Of a DNA stretch of 64,000 bases, positions 15,405 through 23,803 are shown piece after piece. The first letter of the stretch is position 1. Every line of letters starts with the position of its first letter. Under the pieces are notes generated by a model that was not told the origin of the DNA, made no database searches, and worked only from the letters and a program-made list of their open reading frames with translations. The stretch comes from CAYJNO01 sp964371715. GTDB lineage: Bacteria; Bacillota_I; Bacilli_A; Erysipelotrichales; Erysipelotrichaceae. Position numbers and translations under genes: made by a program. The stretch lies in contig CAYJNO010000008.1 in assembly GCA_964371715.1 (NCBI GenBank), positions 1 through 64,000 of the forward strand. The letters run 5' to 3'.

Positions 15405-17213
15405 ATGTGTGGAATTATTGGGTTTACTAGTAATGATTTTTTAAGTGCGAAAACTTTAATCAATGGTCTAAAATCTTTGGAATATCGAGGATATGATTCA
15501 TGTGGGCTAGCTATTAGTAATGAGAAAATTGAGGTTTATAAAAGTAAAGGTAAAGTATTAAATTTAGAAAATATAATTAATAAAGATTTAAATGGTGTTG
15601 CTGGTATTGCACATACAAGATGGGCAACGCATGGAGAACCAACAAAAGAGAATGCTCATCCACATGTCGTGAGTAAAGTTACGCTTGTACATAATGGAAT
15701 TATTGAAAATTATGACACTCTAAAAGAAGAGTTATTAGCTAATGGAAGATTATTTAATAGTGAAACAGATACTGAAGTTGCATGTGCAATAATTAATCAA
15801 TGTTATGAAAAAGAAACTAATAAACTAAAGGCTATACAAATGGCAAGTAAGATACTAGAAGGTAGCTATGCATTTGGTATTATTTTTGAAGATGAAAAAG
15901 ATGTTGTATATACTATAAGAAAAGATAATCCATTAATACTTGGGATAAGTGATAATGCTTGTTTTTTAGCAAGTGATGGTAGTGCTTTTTTAAGTCATAC
16001 AAAACAAATGGTTGATTTAGAAGAAAATCAAATTGGACAATTAAATGGTAATGTTTTAAAGATATATGATGAACAACTAAATGAGATTACCTATAAGGCA
16101 TATGAATGTGAGATGGATGAAAGTGAAATTCAAAAAGATGGATTTGACACATTTATGATGAAAGAAATTCATGAAGAACCAAGTGTTGTGTTTAAAACAA
16201 TGCATCGTTATGTAAAGGAAGATTTAAAAGATCTATATGAAACAATGCCTGATTTAAGTAAATATGAGAGATTTATTTTTATTGGATGTGGTTCAGCATA
16301 TTATGCAGGAATGATTGGTAAATACTTAATGGAAAGAAAAGCATTTGTGCAATCAAGCGTAGAGTTGGCAAGTGAATTTAGGTATAATAATCCTATTATG
16401 AATGATAAGACTGCTGTAGTGTTTATCTCTCAATCTGGTGAAACTGCAGATACATTAGCAGCACTTAGAATGTGTAATGAAATGAATATTGATACTTTTG
16501 CAGTGGTAAATGTAGCGACATCTTCATTAGCTAAAGAAGCTAAGCATACCTTATTAACTTTAGCAGGAAAAGAAATCTCAGTAGCAACAACTAAAGCCTA
16601 TTTGGCACAGGTTTGTATTTTAAGTTTATTTGCAATTAAAAAAGCACTTCAAGAAAATAAATTGTCGAAAACAGAAAAAGTTGAAATTGAAGCTGAAATA
16701 AAAAAGCTACCTAAACTACTAAAAGAATATTTAAGTAATGAGATAATTGAAAAATATGCAAGTTTTATTGGTGAAAAAGAACATGTATTCTTCATTGGAA
16801 GAGGGCTTGATTATGCACTGTCATTAGAAGGTTCATTGAAATTAAAAGAAATTTCATATATTCATGCTGAAGCTTATGCAGCTGGGGAACTTAAACATGG
16901 TACAATTTCGTTGATTGAAAATGATACACCAGTAATTGCTTGTATTACTGATTCAAAATTAGCAGCAAAAACAATTTCAAATGTAAAAGAAGTTGAAGCA
17001 AGAGGAGCTAAGATACTATGGTTAGTAAGAGAAGATCTAATTGAAAATTTTATGGACGAAAATAATTTAATTAAATTACCAAATATCCATTCAACAATGC
17101 AAGCAATTATTTCAATAATACCATATCAGTTATTAGCATATTATGTTGCAAAAAAACGTGGATGTGATATTGACCAACCAAGAAATTTAGCAAAATCTGT
17201 AACAGTAGAATAA
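15405..17213 (+). CDS. glmS: Glutamine-fructose-6-phosphate aminotransferase (isomerizing)
   Basis: The enzyme converts fructose-6-phosphate and glutamine to glucosamine-6-phosphate, the entry to peptidoglycan and teichoic acid amino sugars. The 602-residue product starts with the N-terminal nucleophile Cys2 (MCGIIGFTS) of the glutaminase domain, with HTRWATHG near residue 70. Two SIS domains follow (FIGCGSAYYAGM, ISQSGETADT, FIGRGLDYALSLEGSLKL). It ends with the family tail DQPRNLAKSVTVE. Length and ends are typical. Expression is controlled by the ribozyme directly upstream. Confidence 0.97.
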   Translation: MCGIIGFTSNDFLSAKTLINGLKSLEYRGYDSCGLAISNEKIEVYKSKGKVLNLENIINKDLNGVAGIAHTRWATHGEPTKENAHPHVVSKVTLVHNGIIENYDTLKEELLANGRLFNSETDTEVACAIINQCYEKETNKLKAIQMASKILEGSYAFGIIFEDEKDVVYTIRKDNPLILGISDNACFLASDGSAFLSHTKQMVDLEENQIGQLNGNVLKIYDEQLNEITYKAYECEMDESEIQKDGFDTFMMKEIHEEPSVVFKTMHRYVKEDLKDLYETMPDLSKYERFIFIGCGSAYYAGMIGKYLMERKAFVQSSVELASEFRYNNPIMNDKTAVVFISQSGETADTLAALRMCNEMNIDTFAVVNVATSSLAKEAKHTLLTLAGKEISVATTKAYLAQVCILSLFAIKKALQENKLSKTEKVEIEAEIKKLPKLLKEYLSNEIIEKYASFIGEKEHVFFIGRGLDYALSLEGSLKLKEISYIHAEAYAAGELKHGTISLIENDTPVIACITDSKLAAKTISNVKEVEARGAKILWLVREDLIENFMDENNLIKLPNIHSTMQAIISIIPYQLLAYYVAKKRGCDIDQPRNLAKSVTVE

Positions 17214-17277
17214 CAGATTATATTTGTTGATATATCTTATATTTTAAAAGATAATTATAATATAAGAGGAAATTAAA

Positions 17278-17580
17278 ATGAATGATTCTAATCGTAAAAA
17301 AATTAAATATGAAATGACTATTTCAATATTTATATGTTTGGTTGGAATGATTTTTATCTCGGTTAATATCGACAAAAATTACTTTATTTCAACCGTATCC
17401 TTTTTTATTGTGATTTATTCTATAATTCAATTTTATGATAGATATAGAAAATTAAATAATGATGGTATAGAAAATGAAGAAGATGTTGTATTAGAAGAAA
17501 ATCAAAGACAATGTCCATATTGTTTATGTGTTGTAGATAATAATCAAAGATTTTGTCGTAGATGTAAAAAACCAATATAA
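17278..17580 (+). CDS. Small membrane protein with C-terminal zinc ribbon
   Basis: The 100-residue protein has two predicted membrane helices (about residues 14-30 and 37-52). An acidic linker follows, and then a C-terminal zinc ribbon with CPYC and CRRC (about residues 79-97). I do not recognise a specific family. It resembles in layout the protein at 63142: two helices followed by a cytosolic CxxC/CxxC ribbon. SD is AGAGGAAA. A terminator follows at once. Function unknown. Confidence 0.7.
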   Translation: MNDSNRKKIKYEMTISIFICLVGMIFISVNIDKNYFISTVSFFIVIYSIIQFYDRYRKLNNDGIENEEDVVLEENQRQCPYCLCVVDNNQRFCRRCKKPI

Positions 17581-17610
17581 AAAGAAACACTTCACTCGAA
17601 GTGTTTCTTT
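17581..17610. terminator. Bidirectional terminator
   Basis: AAAGAAACACTTC - ACTC - GAAGTGTTTCTTT, a 13-bp perfect stem between convergent genes. Confidence 0.88.
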
Positions 17611-17614
17611 ACTT

Positions 17615-18532
17615 TTATGGTAATTGACGATTATTGGCTAGATATAACTTGTACCATTCTTCTCTAGTTAAGTTTATATTTAAAGATTTATTAATTTCTT
17701 TTAGTCGTTCAGGATTTGTAGTACCAATAATTGGTTGCATATTTGCTGGATGTCTTAATATCCAAGCGATGGCAATTACAGCCTTAGAGACATTATATTT
17801 TGAACTAATATTAGCAAGTTCAATGTTTAAATTTTCATATTTTGGATGATCGATAAAACAACCATCTTCCCATGATGCTTGAAGAACACTCCATGGTTGA
17901 ATAGTAATATTATTTAATCGACAAAAATCTAGTAGTGATCCATCTTTATCAATTGCTGCATCATTAGACATATTAACGTTAATACCACTATCTATCAAAG
18001 ATGCATGAACTAATGAAAATTGAACTTGATTAAAAAGAATAGGTACTTTTAGGTGTTTTTGTAATAATTGAATTTGATAAGGATTATGGTTACTAACACC
18101 AAAATATTTAATTTTCTTCTCGTTATATAACTGATTTATTGCATCACTAACTTCAATAGGATCACATAATGCATCTGGACGATGTAATAAAAGAATATCA
18201 AGATAGTCAGTGTTTAGTCGCTTTAATGATTGATTAACAGAATTAATAATATGTTCTTTAGAGAAATCATACTGACCTTTTCTAATGCCGCATTTAGATT
18301 GGATAATCATTTTTGAACGTAAATCTTGATTGTTTTTTAAATATTCTCCGAATAATTCTTCACTTTTTCCTCCGCCATATATATCTGCATGATCAAAAAA
18401 ATTAATTCCAACTTCTAATGCTGTATCAATTAATTTTGTAACTTGATCAATATCTAAATCAGCGATTCGCATCATGCCAAGTGCTAATCTTGAAACCGAT
18501 AATTCATCTTCAATAATTGTTATTTTATTCAT
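17615..18532 (-). CDS. Aldo/keto reductase, YdhF-like
   Basis: The 305-residue NADPH-type oxidoreductase has the AKR tetrad: Asp and Tyr in FFDHADIYGGG (about residues 45-55), Lys in IIQSKCGIR, and His in ILLLHRPD. The cofactor-binding end appears in IIGTTNPERLKEI. It most resembles YdhF-type AKRs of unknown physiological substrate. It is last in a minus-strand operon and overlaps the HAD gene by 8 bases; SD is AGGAG. Confidence 0.88.
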   Translation of the reverse strand: MNKITIIEDELSVSRLALGMMRIADLDIDQVTKLIDTALEVGINFFDHADIYGGGKSEELFGEYLKNNQDLRSKMIIQSKCGIRKGQYDFSKEHIINSVNQSLKRLNTDYLDILLLHRPDALCDPIEVSDAINQLYNEKKIKYFGVSNHNPYQIQLLQKHLKVPILFNQVQFSLVHASLIDSGINVNMSNDAAIDKDGSLLDFCRLNNITIQPWSVLQASWEDGCFIDHPKYENLNIELANISSKYNVSKAVIAIAWILRHPANMQPIIGTTNPERLKEINKSLNINLTREEWYKLYLANNRQLP

Positions 18533-19184
18533 TGCTTTCTCCTATATATTCTTTATCATATAATTCATCTAATGAATTAATGATATCATAACATCTTGCT
18601 TTTATATCTAAATCAGGCTTTATTAAATCGATAGCCATAATAGTGTTACAACCAGCTTCACTTGCTGAGATGATGCCGCTAAAAGAATCTTCGATTACCA
18701 AACACTCATTTGGATGTAGTTTTAATTCATCACAAGTTTTTAAATATGGATCAGGATCTGGTTTACCTTTAGTTATATCATCACCTGTAATAATTATATC
18801 AAAATATGAAGCTAAATCTTCACTATTTAGATTATTATAAGCTAAATCTTTAACAGCTGAAGTGCAAAGTGCTAATTTATAATTTAAAGACTTTAAATAT
18901 GTAAATAATTTATGCAAATCTGTTTTTAAGATTAGACCATTATCATTACGATATTCTTCCATGTATTTTTTATGATAGAAGAATAATTCTTCCATTTTAT
19001 GATTTGGTGTATATAAATCAAATAAATATTTTGAAGATTGCTTTGTTTTACCAATTAAACTATAAATGAAATTATCATCAATGTTTAAATTGAATTCATC
19101 ATTAATGCGATACCAAACCTTTTTCGATACTGCTTCAGTATCGAAGATAGTACCATCCATATCAAATATAATAGCTTTATACAT
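18525..19184 (-). CDS. HAD-superfamily hydrolase, beta-phosphoglucomutase-like
   Basis: The 219-residue HAD-IA protein has motif I FDMDGTIFDTEAV (residues 8-20) and a helical cap. Motif II lies in LALCTSAVK, the conserved Lys in GKPDPDPYLK, and motif IV in VIEDSFSGIISA. This pattern is typical of the beta-phosphoglucomutase/sugar-phosphatase branch. A small phosphorylated sugar is the likely substrate, not determinable here. SD is GGGGG. It lies 4 bases after the PDT-like gene and overlaps the aldo/keto reductase gene, so the three are one operon. Confidence 0.88.
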   Translation of the reverse strand: MYKAIIFDMDGTIFDTEAVSKKVWYRINDEFNLNIDDNFIYSLIGKTKQSSKYLFDLYTPNHKMEELFFYHKKYMEEYRNDNGLILKTDLHKLFTYLKSLNYKLALCTSAVKDLAYNNLNSEDLASYFDIIITGDDITKGKPDPDPYLKTCDELKLHPNECLVIEDSFSGIISASEAGCNTIMAIDLIKPDLDIKARCYDIINSLDELYDKEYIGESNE

Positions 19185-19188
19185 TATG

Positions 19189-19752
19189 TTATCCCCCTTT
19201 ATATTTTATTAAGTGGAATGTTGTAATGTTATTTGTGCTATCTTCGATATTGTCTGCTAATAAATAAAGATTATAGTTTAGACCAGCATCTTTACGACAA
19301 ATGATGCCTACATTATCAGCAAAAGTATCATTGCTTAAATATTTCGCGCCAATTGCAGTATCACTTATTTCTTCTAAAATAGCATTTGGATAATTAGTTT
19401 TTAAATAATTAGTGCATTGATTAATAGCATGAATATGAGATGCAATTTTATCAATGTTTACATCTTTACTTTTAACGAATAAACTATGATGAATAGGCAT
19501 TAAGTATGTATCAATAATTTCGTAATTTAAACCAGTTAGGGCATCTTTAGTCTCTAAAACTAGTCCAGCTAATGTATTGTCAAAGGCTAAAACACCATAA
19601 GTTACATCATCATTAACTAATTTTTCGACAACCCCTTTAGATGTTACACCTTCAAGCATTATATAATCATTTAAATTATTATTGTTTGAAAAATATAATG
19701 CTGCATTGTAACTGTTGCTGCCTAGTATTCCTTGATAAGCTAATTTATTCAT
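19189..19752 (-). CDS. Prephenate-dehydratase-like protein without the TRF motif
   Basis: The 187-residue protein follows the PDT fold pattern: AYQGILGSNSYNAA at the start, then GVLAFDNTLAG (where PDTs have ENS-x-xG), and HHSLFVK, SDTAIGAKYLS and NITTFHLI near the end. Prephenate dehydratases carry the catalytic Thr-Arg-Phe; here it is Thr-Thr-Phe. There is no C-terminal ACT domain. Either it is a degenerate or reassigned PDT-like ligand-binding protein or it has shifted specificity. The second Met is chosen because AGGAG is 9 bases upstream; the other start is at 19758. It is first in the operon and has a strong promoter. Confidence 0.65.
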   Translation of the reverse strand: MNKLAYQGILGSNSYNAALYFSNNNNLNDYIMLEGVTSKGVVEKLVNDDVTYGVLAFDNTLAGLVLETKDALTGLNYEIIDTYLMPIHHSLFVKSKDVNIDKIASHIHAINQCTNYLKTNYPNAILEEISDTAIGAKYLSNDTFADNVGIICRKDAGLNYNLYLLADNIEDSTNNITTFHLIKYKGG

Positions 19753-19796
19753 ATACATTTTCTCCTAAGTTTCTTCCATACTATTTATTTTAAATT

Positions 19797-19825
19797 AGTA
19801 TAACTTATATAATTTTACATTTCAA
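19797..19825 (-). promoter_or_regulatory. Promoter of the minus-strand operon
   Basis: On the minus strand TTGAAA (19825-19820), 17-bp spacer, TATACT (19802-19797). Confidence 0.7.
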
Positions 19826-19899
19826 TATTATTAAAATACATTATATAAAATTATGTATAGATATAATATTCATATTAATGTAGATAATATAAAAATATA

Positions 19900-19928
19900 T
19901 TAAACAATTATTGAATATATTGTATAAT
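19900..19928 (+). promoter_or_regulatory. Promoter of the AIM24 gene
   Basis: TTAAAC (19900-19905), 17-bp spacer, TATAAT (19923-19928). Confidence 0.6.
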
Positions 19929-19952
19929 TATATCATTAGGGAGGTACAATAA

Positions 19953-20711
19953 ATGTACAGTATTAAAAATTTCACTGAAAATGATGATATTCAAATTTTA
20001 GATCAAAAAGGACCATATACTATCATCGAATATAAAAAAGATTTATCTGTAACACCTCAAGGGGCAATGGGTTCATATTACATGTCTCAAATGAATGTAA
20101 GAAAAAGACAAGTTGTTTGTCAAATGAACAATAACTCAGTAGTATTACAAGCTGGTGCAATGCAATGGACAGTTGGTAATGTAAATGCTAACACAGGTAT
20201 CAAAGGAGTGGGAGATTTCTTTGGAAAAGCATTAAGATCACAAGTTACTGGTGAAAGTGCAATTAAGCCTGAATATCAAGGTCAAGGTACATTAGTATTA
20301 GAACCAACATACAAACACTTGATATTAGTTGATTTAAAAGAATGGAATGGATCTATTGTTTTAGATGATGGGTTATTCTTAAGTTGTGAAGGTAACTTAA
20401 CTCATAAAACTATAGTGCGTAGTAATCTATCAAGTGCAGTAGCTGGAGGAGAAGGTTTGTTTAACCTTGGTATTACAGGTGATGGTATTGTTTGTTTAGA
20501 ATCATGGTCACCTAAAGAAGAATTAATTGAAATTACTTTAGAAAATGATGTAATTAAAATTGATGGCAATATGGCTATCGCATGGAGTGGTTCACTAGAG
20601 TTTACTGTTGAAAGATCAGGTAAATCATTAATTGGATCTGCAGCAAGTGGAGAAGGGTTAGTAAATGTTTACCGTGGAACTGGTAAAATTTTAATGACAC
20701 CTGTTAGATAA
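19953..20711 (+). CDS. AIM24 family protein
   Basis: The 252-residue protein is soluble and rich in beta strands and glycine. It shows AIM24-type features: the start YSIKNFTENDDIQILDQKGP, VLQAGAMQWTVGN near residue 72, and GQGTLVLEPTYKHLILV near 110. AIM24 proteins (Pfam AIM24, TRAP-like fold) are widespread with no firm bacterial function. The gene has its own promoter and GGGAGG SD, and its last base overlaps the DUF1904 start (TAATG), so the two are coupled. Confidence 0.85.
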   Translation: MYSIKNFTENDDIQILDQKGPYTIIEYKKDLSVTPQGAMGSYYMSQMNVRKRQVVCQMNNNSVVLQAGAMQWTVGNVNANTGIKGVGDFFGKALRSQVTGESAIKPEYQGQGTLVLEPTYKHLILVDLKEWNGSIVLDDGLFLSCEGNLTHKTIVRSNLSSAVAGGEGLFNLGITGDGIVCLESWSPKEELIEITLENDVIKIDGNMAIAWSGSLEFTVERSGKSLIGSAASGEGLVNVYRGTGKILMTPVR

Positions 20712-21037
20712 TGCCACAATTAAAATTTAAAGGATTAAAAATAGAAGAAGTAAAAAATCTTAGTTCGACATTAAGTGTCAAACTTGGAGAGATTATGGAT
20801 ACAGAAAGTGATTGGTTTTTATTTGAACATGTTAATACAACAACATTTGTGAATGGTATTGAACTTAAAGGTTCAATAATGATTGATATTTATTGGTTTG
20901 ATCGTGGACAAGAAATTAAAAATCAAAGTGCTAAAGCAATACATAATACAATTTTAAATTTAGGATATGAAAATATTGAAATAGTATTTCATGAATTAAA
21001 AGCTAATGATTACTTTGAAAATGGAGAACATTATTAA
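20711..21037 (+). CDS. DUF1904 family protein
   Basis: The 108-residue protein begins MPQLKFKGLKIEEV and has IDIYWFDRGQE in the middle and NDYFENGEHY at the end, which I recognise as DUF1904. Members look like distant tautomerase/MIF-fold proteins because of the processed Pro2 and similar length; that relation is a suggestion only. It is coupled to the AIM24 gene by a one-base overlap and closed by a terminator. Confidence 0.8.
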   Translation: MPQLKFKGLKIEEVKNLSSTLSVKLGEIMDTESDWFLFEHVNTTTFVNGIELKGSIMIDIYWFDRGQEIKNQSAKAIHNTILNLGYENIEIVFHELKANDYFENGEHY

Positions 21038-21060
21038 GCTTTTATAAAATAATATATTTT

Positions 21061-21104
21061 AGACTGCTGATTAAATATGAAAGTATTAATCAACAGTCTT
21101 TTTT
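21061..21104 (+). terminator. Terminator after DUF1904
   Basis: AGACTG-CT-GATTAA pairs with TTAATC-AA-CAGTCT, followed by T6. Confidence 0.8.
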
Positions 21105-21140
21105 ATGCTAGTAATCATTAAATTATTTAACTATATATAT

Positions 21141-21169
21141 AAAAAAACATATAACAAATGTTATATGTT
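21141..21169 (-). terminator. Terminator after tRNA-Leu
   Basis: ACATATAAC - AAAT - GTTATATGT; on the minus strand it is followed by T7 (A7 at 21141-21147). Confidence 0.8.
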
Positions 21170-21179
21170 AAGTTTACAA

Positions 21180-21264
21180 TGGTGCGGATGACAGGAATCG
21201 AACCTGCATGCCGTAAGGCGCTAGATCCTAAGTCTAGTGCGTCTGCCAATTTCGCCACATCCGC
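21180..21264 (-). tRNA. tRNA-Leu (anticodon UAG)
   Basis: The minus strand gives a complete 85-base class II tRNA with encoded CCA. The acceptor GCGGATG pairs with CATCCGC. The anticodon stem CTAGA/TCTAG holds the loop CTTAGGA, giving anticodon TAG. A long variable arm (CGCCTTACGGCATG region) and T-loop GGTTCGAATCC are present. It reads CUA/CUN leucine codons. It has its own promoter and terminator. Confidence 0.96.
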
Positions 21265-21277
21265 GTCATGCCTTAAT

Positions 21278-21306
21278 ATAATACAATATAAATATTACTT
21301 TTTCAA
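21278..21306 (-). promoter_or_regulatory. tRNA-Leu promoter
   Basis: On the minus strand TTGAAA (21306-21301), 17-bp spacer, TATTAT (21283-21278), 13 bases before the tRNA. Confidence 0.65.
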
Positions 21307-21363
21307 TAAGAAATAGAAAAAAAATTAAAAATTATTTATAATATAAAGGAAAAGGTGGTATTT

Positions 21364-21987
21364 ATGGAATATAGTGTAGTAATTGTGGCGTCAGGCACTG
21401 GAAGTAGAATGAATGTTGGATATAATAAAGTTTTTTATCAATTAGATAATGAAAGAATTATTGATAAAACAATAAATGCTTTTAAAAATGATCTTGAGTG
21501 TAAGCAAATAATTGTTGTAACTAACAAAGATGATTTTCACTTACTAGCAAATCATGATGTTGTTTTAGTAGAAGGTGGCAAAAGAAGACAAGATAGTGTT
21601 GAAAATGGTTTAATGCAAGTAAGCAATGAATATGTTATGATACATGATGGAGCAAGGCCATATATAAGTTATGAAGTAATAGAAAGAGTAAAAAATATGT
21701 TATTAAAAAGCGATGCATGTGTGGTATGTGTGCCTTCGATCGATACAGTAAAAATGATGAGTGATAATGGATTAATTACTTTAGAAAGAGATAAACTATT
21801 TAATGCGCAGACTCCACAAGCCTTTAAAACAAAAGTTTTAAAGGAAGCATATAAGAAATGTGATAAAACTAAAAACTATACTGATGATACAAGCCTAGTA
21901 GCTGAAGTCTTAAATATTAAAATAGAAAATGTTTTAGGAGATTATGGTAATATTAAAATTACTACAATGAAAGATATAAGTAAATAG
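21364..21987 (+). CDS. ispD: 2-C-methyl-D-erythritol 4-phosphate cytidylyltransferase
   Basis: IspD joins CTP and MEP to form CDP-ME, the third step of the non-mevalonate isoprenoid pathway. The 207-residue protein has the nucleotidyltransferase start VVIVASGTGSRM followed by a conserved Lys (NVGYNKVF), then GGKRRQDSVENGL, HDGARPYIS, and AQTPQAF with the downstream Asp of YTDDTS. All usual IspD signatures are present and the length is slightly short. The ATG at 21364 follows an AAAGGTGG SD; a GTG at 21355 lies inside that SD. The related TarI family is an alternative, but MEP-type motifs fit better. Confidence 0.87.
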   Translation: MEYSVVIVASGTGSRMNVGYNKVFYQLDNERIIDKTINAFKNDLECKQIIVVTNKDDFHLLANHDVVLVEGGKRRQDSVENGLMQVSNEYVMIHDGARPYISYEVIERVKNMLLKSDACVVCVPSIDTVKMMSDNGLITLERDKLFNAQTPQAFKTKVLKEAYKKCDKTKNYTDDTSLVAEVLNIKIENVLGDYGNIKITTMKDISK

Positions 21988-21992
21988 GAAAT

Positions 21993-22031
21993 AAAAGATA
22001 CCTTTTAATAATATGTTAAGAGGTATCTTTT
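21993..22031 (+). promoter_or_regulatory. Hairpin enclosing the comFA SD (also ispD terminator)
   Basis: AAAAGATACCTTTTAA (21993-22008) pairs with TTAAGAGGTATCTTTT (22016-22031): 16 bp with one G-U pair and a 7-base loop. The comFA SD AAGAGG lies in the 3' arm and the ATG is the next base. It can terminate ispD transcripts and block comFA translation. Confidence 0.7.
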
Positions 22032-23174
22032 ATGTTGTGTCCAAGGTGTAAGAATGATGATATAAATTATTTTTATTTAGGTTCAAAAGGCTATTATTGT
22101 CGAAAATGTATTATGTTTAAAAGACAATTATTACTAGATGATATAAATGTTATTGATTATCAAGAAATAGATGAAAAAGCATCATATAATTATTTACCAT
22201 ATAAATTAAGTACTTTACAAAAAAATATAAGTGATAAATGTGCTAAATATATTATAAAACATGATGTATTATTACATTGTGTATGTGGCGCAGGTAAAAC
22301 TGAAATTGTATTAAAAAGTATAGAAAATGCTTTAATTAAAAAACAAAAAGTAGGTTTTGCGATAAGTAGAAGACAAGTTGTATTAGAAATAAAACAACGA
22401 TTAGAACATATATTTAAAAAAGCAAATGTTATTAATGTATGTGCTGGTTATACTGATATTTTAGATGGAGATATAATTGTTTGTACTACTCACCAATTAT
22501 ATCGTTATTATCAAACATTTGACTTATTAATTTTAGATGAACCAGATGCTTTTCCTTATAAAGGAAATATGGTACTTAAAGGTATATGTGAAAATAGTTG
22601 TAAGGGTCAAACTATCTTTTTGACAGCTACTTTAGATGATTATCTAAAAAAGAGGATATTAGATAAGTCATTAAAATATTTAGTTTTAAATAAAAGACCA
22701 CATAATTATGATTTACCTGTACCAAAATTAAAGGTTGGAATCAGACTATATTTAATATATGAATTAATGAAATTTATTAAAGAACATGATGAAAAAATAA
22801 TTGTCTTTGTTCCGACTAAAAAAATAGCTACAATATTATATAGATTCTTTAAATGGTATATAAAATGTCAATATATCTACAGTGGTATTGATAGACAAGA
22901 TGAAATAATCGATGATTTTAAAAAAGGTAAGTATAAAGTGATCTTTGCAACAACAATCTTAGAAAGAGGAATCACAATTAAAGGTGTACTTGTTGTAATA
23001 TATTTAAGTGAACATAAAATATTTGATGAAGCAAGCTTAATACAAATGCTAGGTAGAGTGGGTAGAAGCTTTGAACAACCAACTGGAGATTGTTTAATAT
23101 TGAGTGATAAATATCCAAAGCTTGCGAAAGATGTAATTGCTACTTTGAAGAGGGCAAATAATGAAAAAGTGTAA
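22032..23174 (+). CDS. comFA: ComFA-like DNA uptake helicase
   Basis: ComFA is the cytosolic ATP-driven helicase/translocase that helps pull single-stranded DNA through the competence pore. The 380-residue protein has an N-terminal zinc finger (CPRC...CRKC, residues 3-25). Helicase motifs are Walker A CVCGAGKTEIV, Walker B ILDEPDAF, FLTATLDD, TTILERGITI and QMLGRVGRS. It is somewhat shorter than Bacillus ComFA (about 460). It overlaps comFC by 14 bases. Its SD is buried in a strong hairpin, so expression is probably translationally controlled. Confidence 0.88.
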   Translation: MLCPRCKNDDINYFYLGSKGYYCRKCIMFKRQLLLDDINVIDYQEIDEKASYNYLPYKLSTLQKNISDKCAKYIIKHDVLLHCVCGAGKTEIVLKSIENALIKKQKVGFAISRRQVVLEIKQRLEHIFKKANVINVCAGYTDILDGDIIVCTTHQLYRYYQTFDLLILDEPDAFPYKGNMVLKGICENSCKGQTIFLTATLDDYLKKRILDKSLKYLVLNKRPHNYDLPVPKLKVGIRLYLIYELMKFIKEHDEKIIVFVPTKKIATILYRFFKWYIKCQYIYSGIDRQDEIIDDFKKGKYKVIFATTILERGITIKGVLVVIYLSEHKIFDEASLIQMLGRVGRSFEQPTGDCLILSDKYPKLAKDVIATLKRANNEKV

Positions 23175-23748
23175 ATTATGTGATAAAGAAATAAGTTATA
23201 GTAACTTAGTCTATTTATTATTAAAAGATGATGTACTATGTAAAAAGTGTCGAAGTAATTTTAGATTTAGACCTAAAACTAGAAAGATAAATAATATAAA
23301 GTATAAAACATTGTTTGATTATAATGAAAAAATCATAGATGCTATTGTTCAATATAAGGAATGTCATGATGAATATTTGTATGATATATTTTTATATAAA
23401 ATTAAATGGTATATTATGATAAGATATTTTAACTATACAATAGTCTATGCACCATCAATAAAAGGCAATATTGAAACAAGAGGCTTCAATCATCTAGAAT
23501 TGATGTTTAAAGATATAAAATTAAATAAAATTGATTATTTTATAAATAATGCTACAAGAGCTCAAAAGCTAAAGACTAAAGAAGAAAGAATGCATACACA
23601 AAAAATAGAGGTTAGAAATATAAAATTACCCAATAAAATTCTAGTGGTAGATGATGTGGTTACAACCGGGAATACTTTGTGTACAATGTTAGAAAAGTTT
23701 GCAAATTGTCAAAAAATTGTTAAAGTTATTGTTTTATGCAAAAAATAG
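23161..23748 (+). CDS. comFC: ComFC-like phosphoribosyltransferase-fold competence protein
   Basis: The 195-residue protein is ComFC/ComF type: an N-terminal zinc finger (CKLC and CKKC, residues 4-37) and a C-terminal type I PRT domain with PRPP loop ILVVDDVVTTGNTL near residue 160. ComFC is required for natural transformation together with ComFA and the channel ComEC. It overlaps comFA by 14 bases with an AAGAGG SD inside comFA. Confidence 0.9.
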   Translation: MKKCKLCDKEISYSNLVYLLLKDDVLCKKCRSNFRFRPKTRKINNIKYKTLFDYNEKIIDAIVQYKECHDEYLYDIFLYKIKWYIMIRYFNYTIVYAPSIKGNIETRGFNHLELMFKDIKLNKIDYFINNATRAQKLKTKEERMHTQKIEVRNIKLPNKILVVDDVVTTGNTLCTMLEKFANCQKIVKVIVLCKK

Positions 23749-23776
23749 CTTGCTTTATTATAAAAAGGGGGTTAAG

Positions 23777-23788
23777 ATGAGTGTATAG
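23777..23788 (+). CDS. Three-codon leader ORF before csp
   Basis: ATG AGT GTA TAG with its own SD GGGGG (23767-23771) 5 bases upstream. Its stop codon abuts the csp SD (GGAG at 23791). It may be a regulatory uORF; translation is not proven. Confidence 0.3.
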   Translation: MSV

Positions 23789-23803
23789 AAGGAGACGGAT
23801 AAT

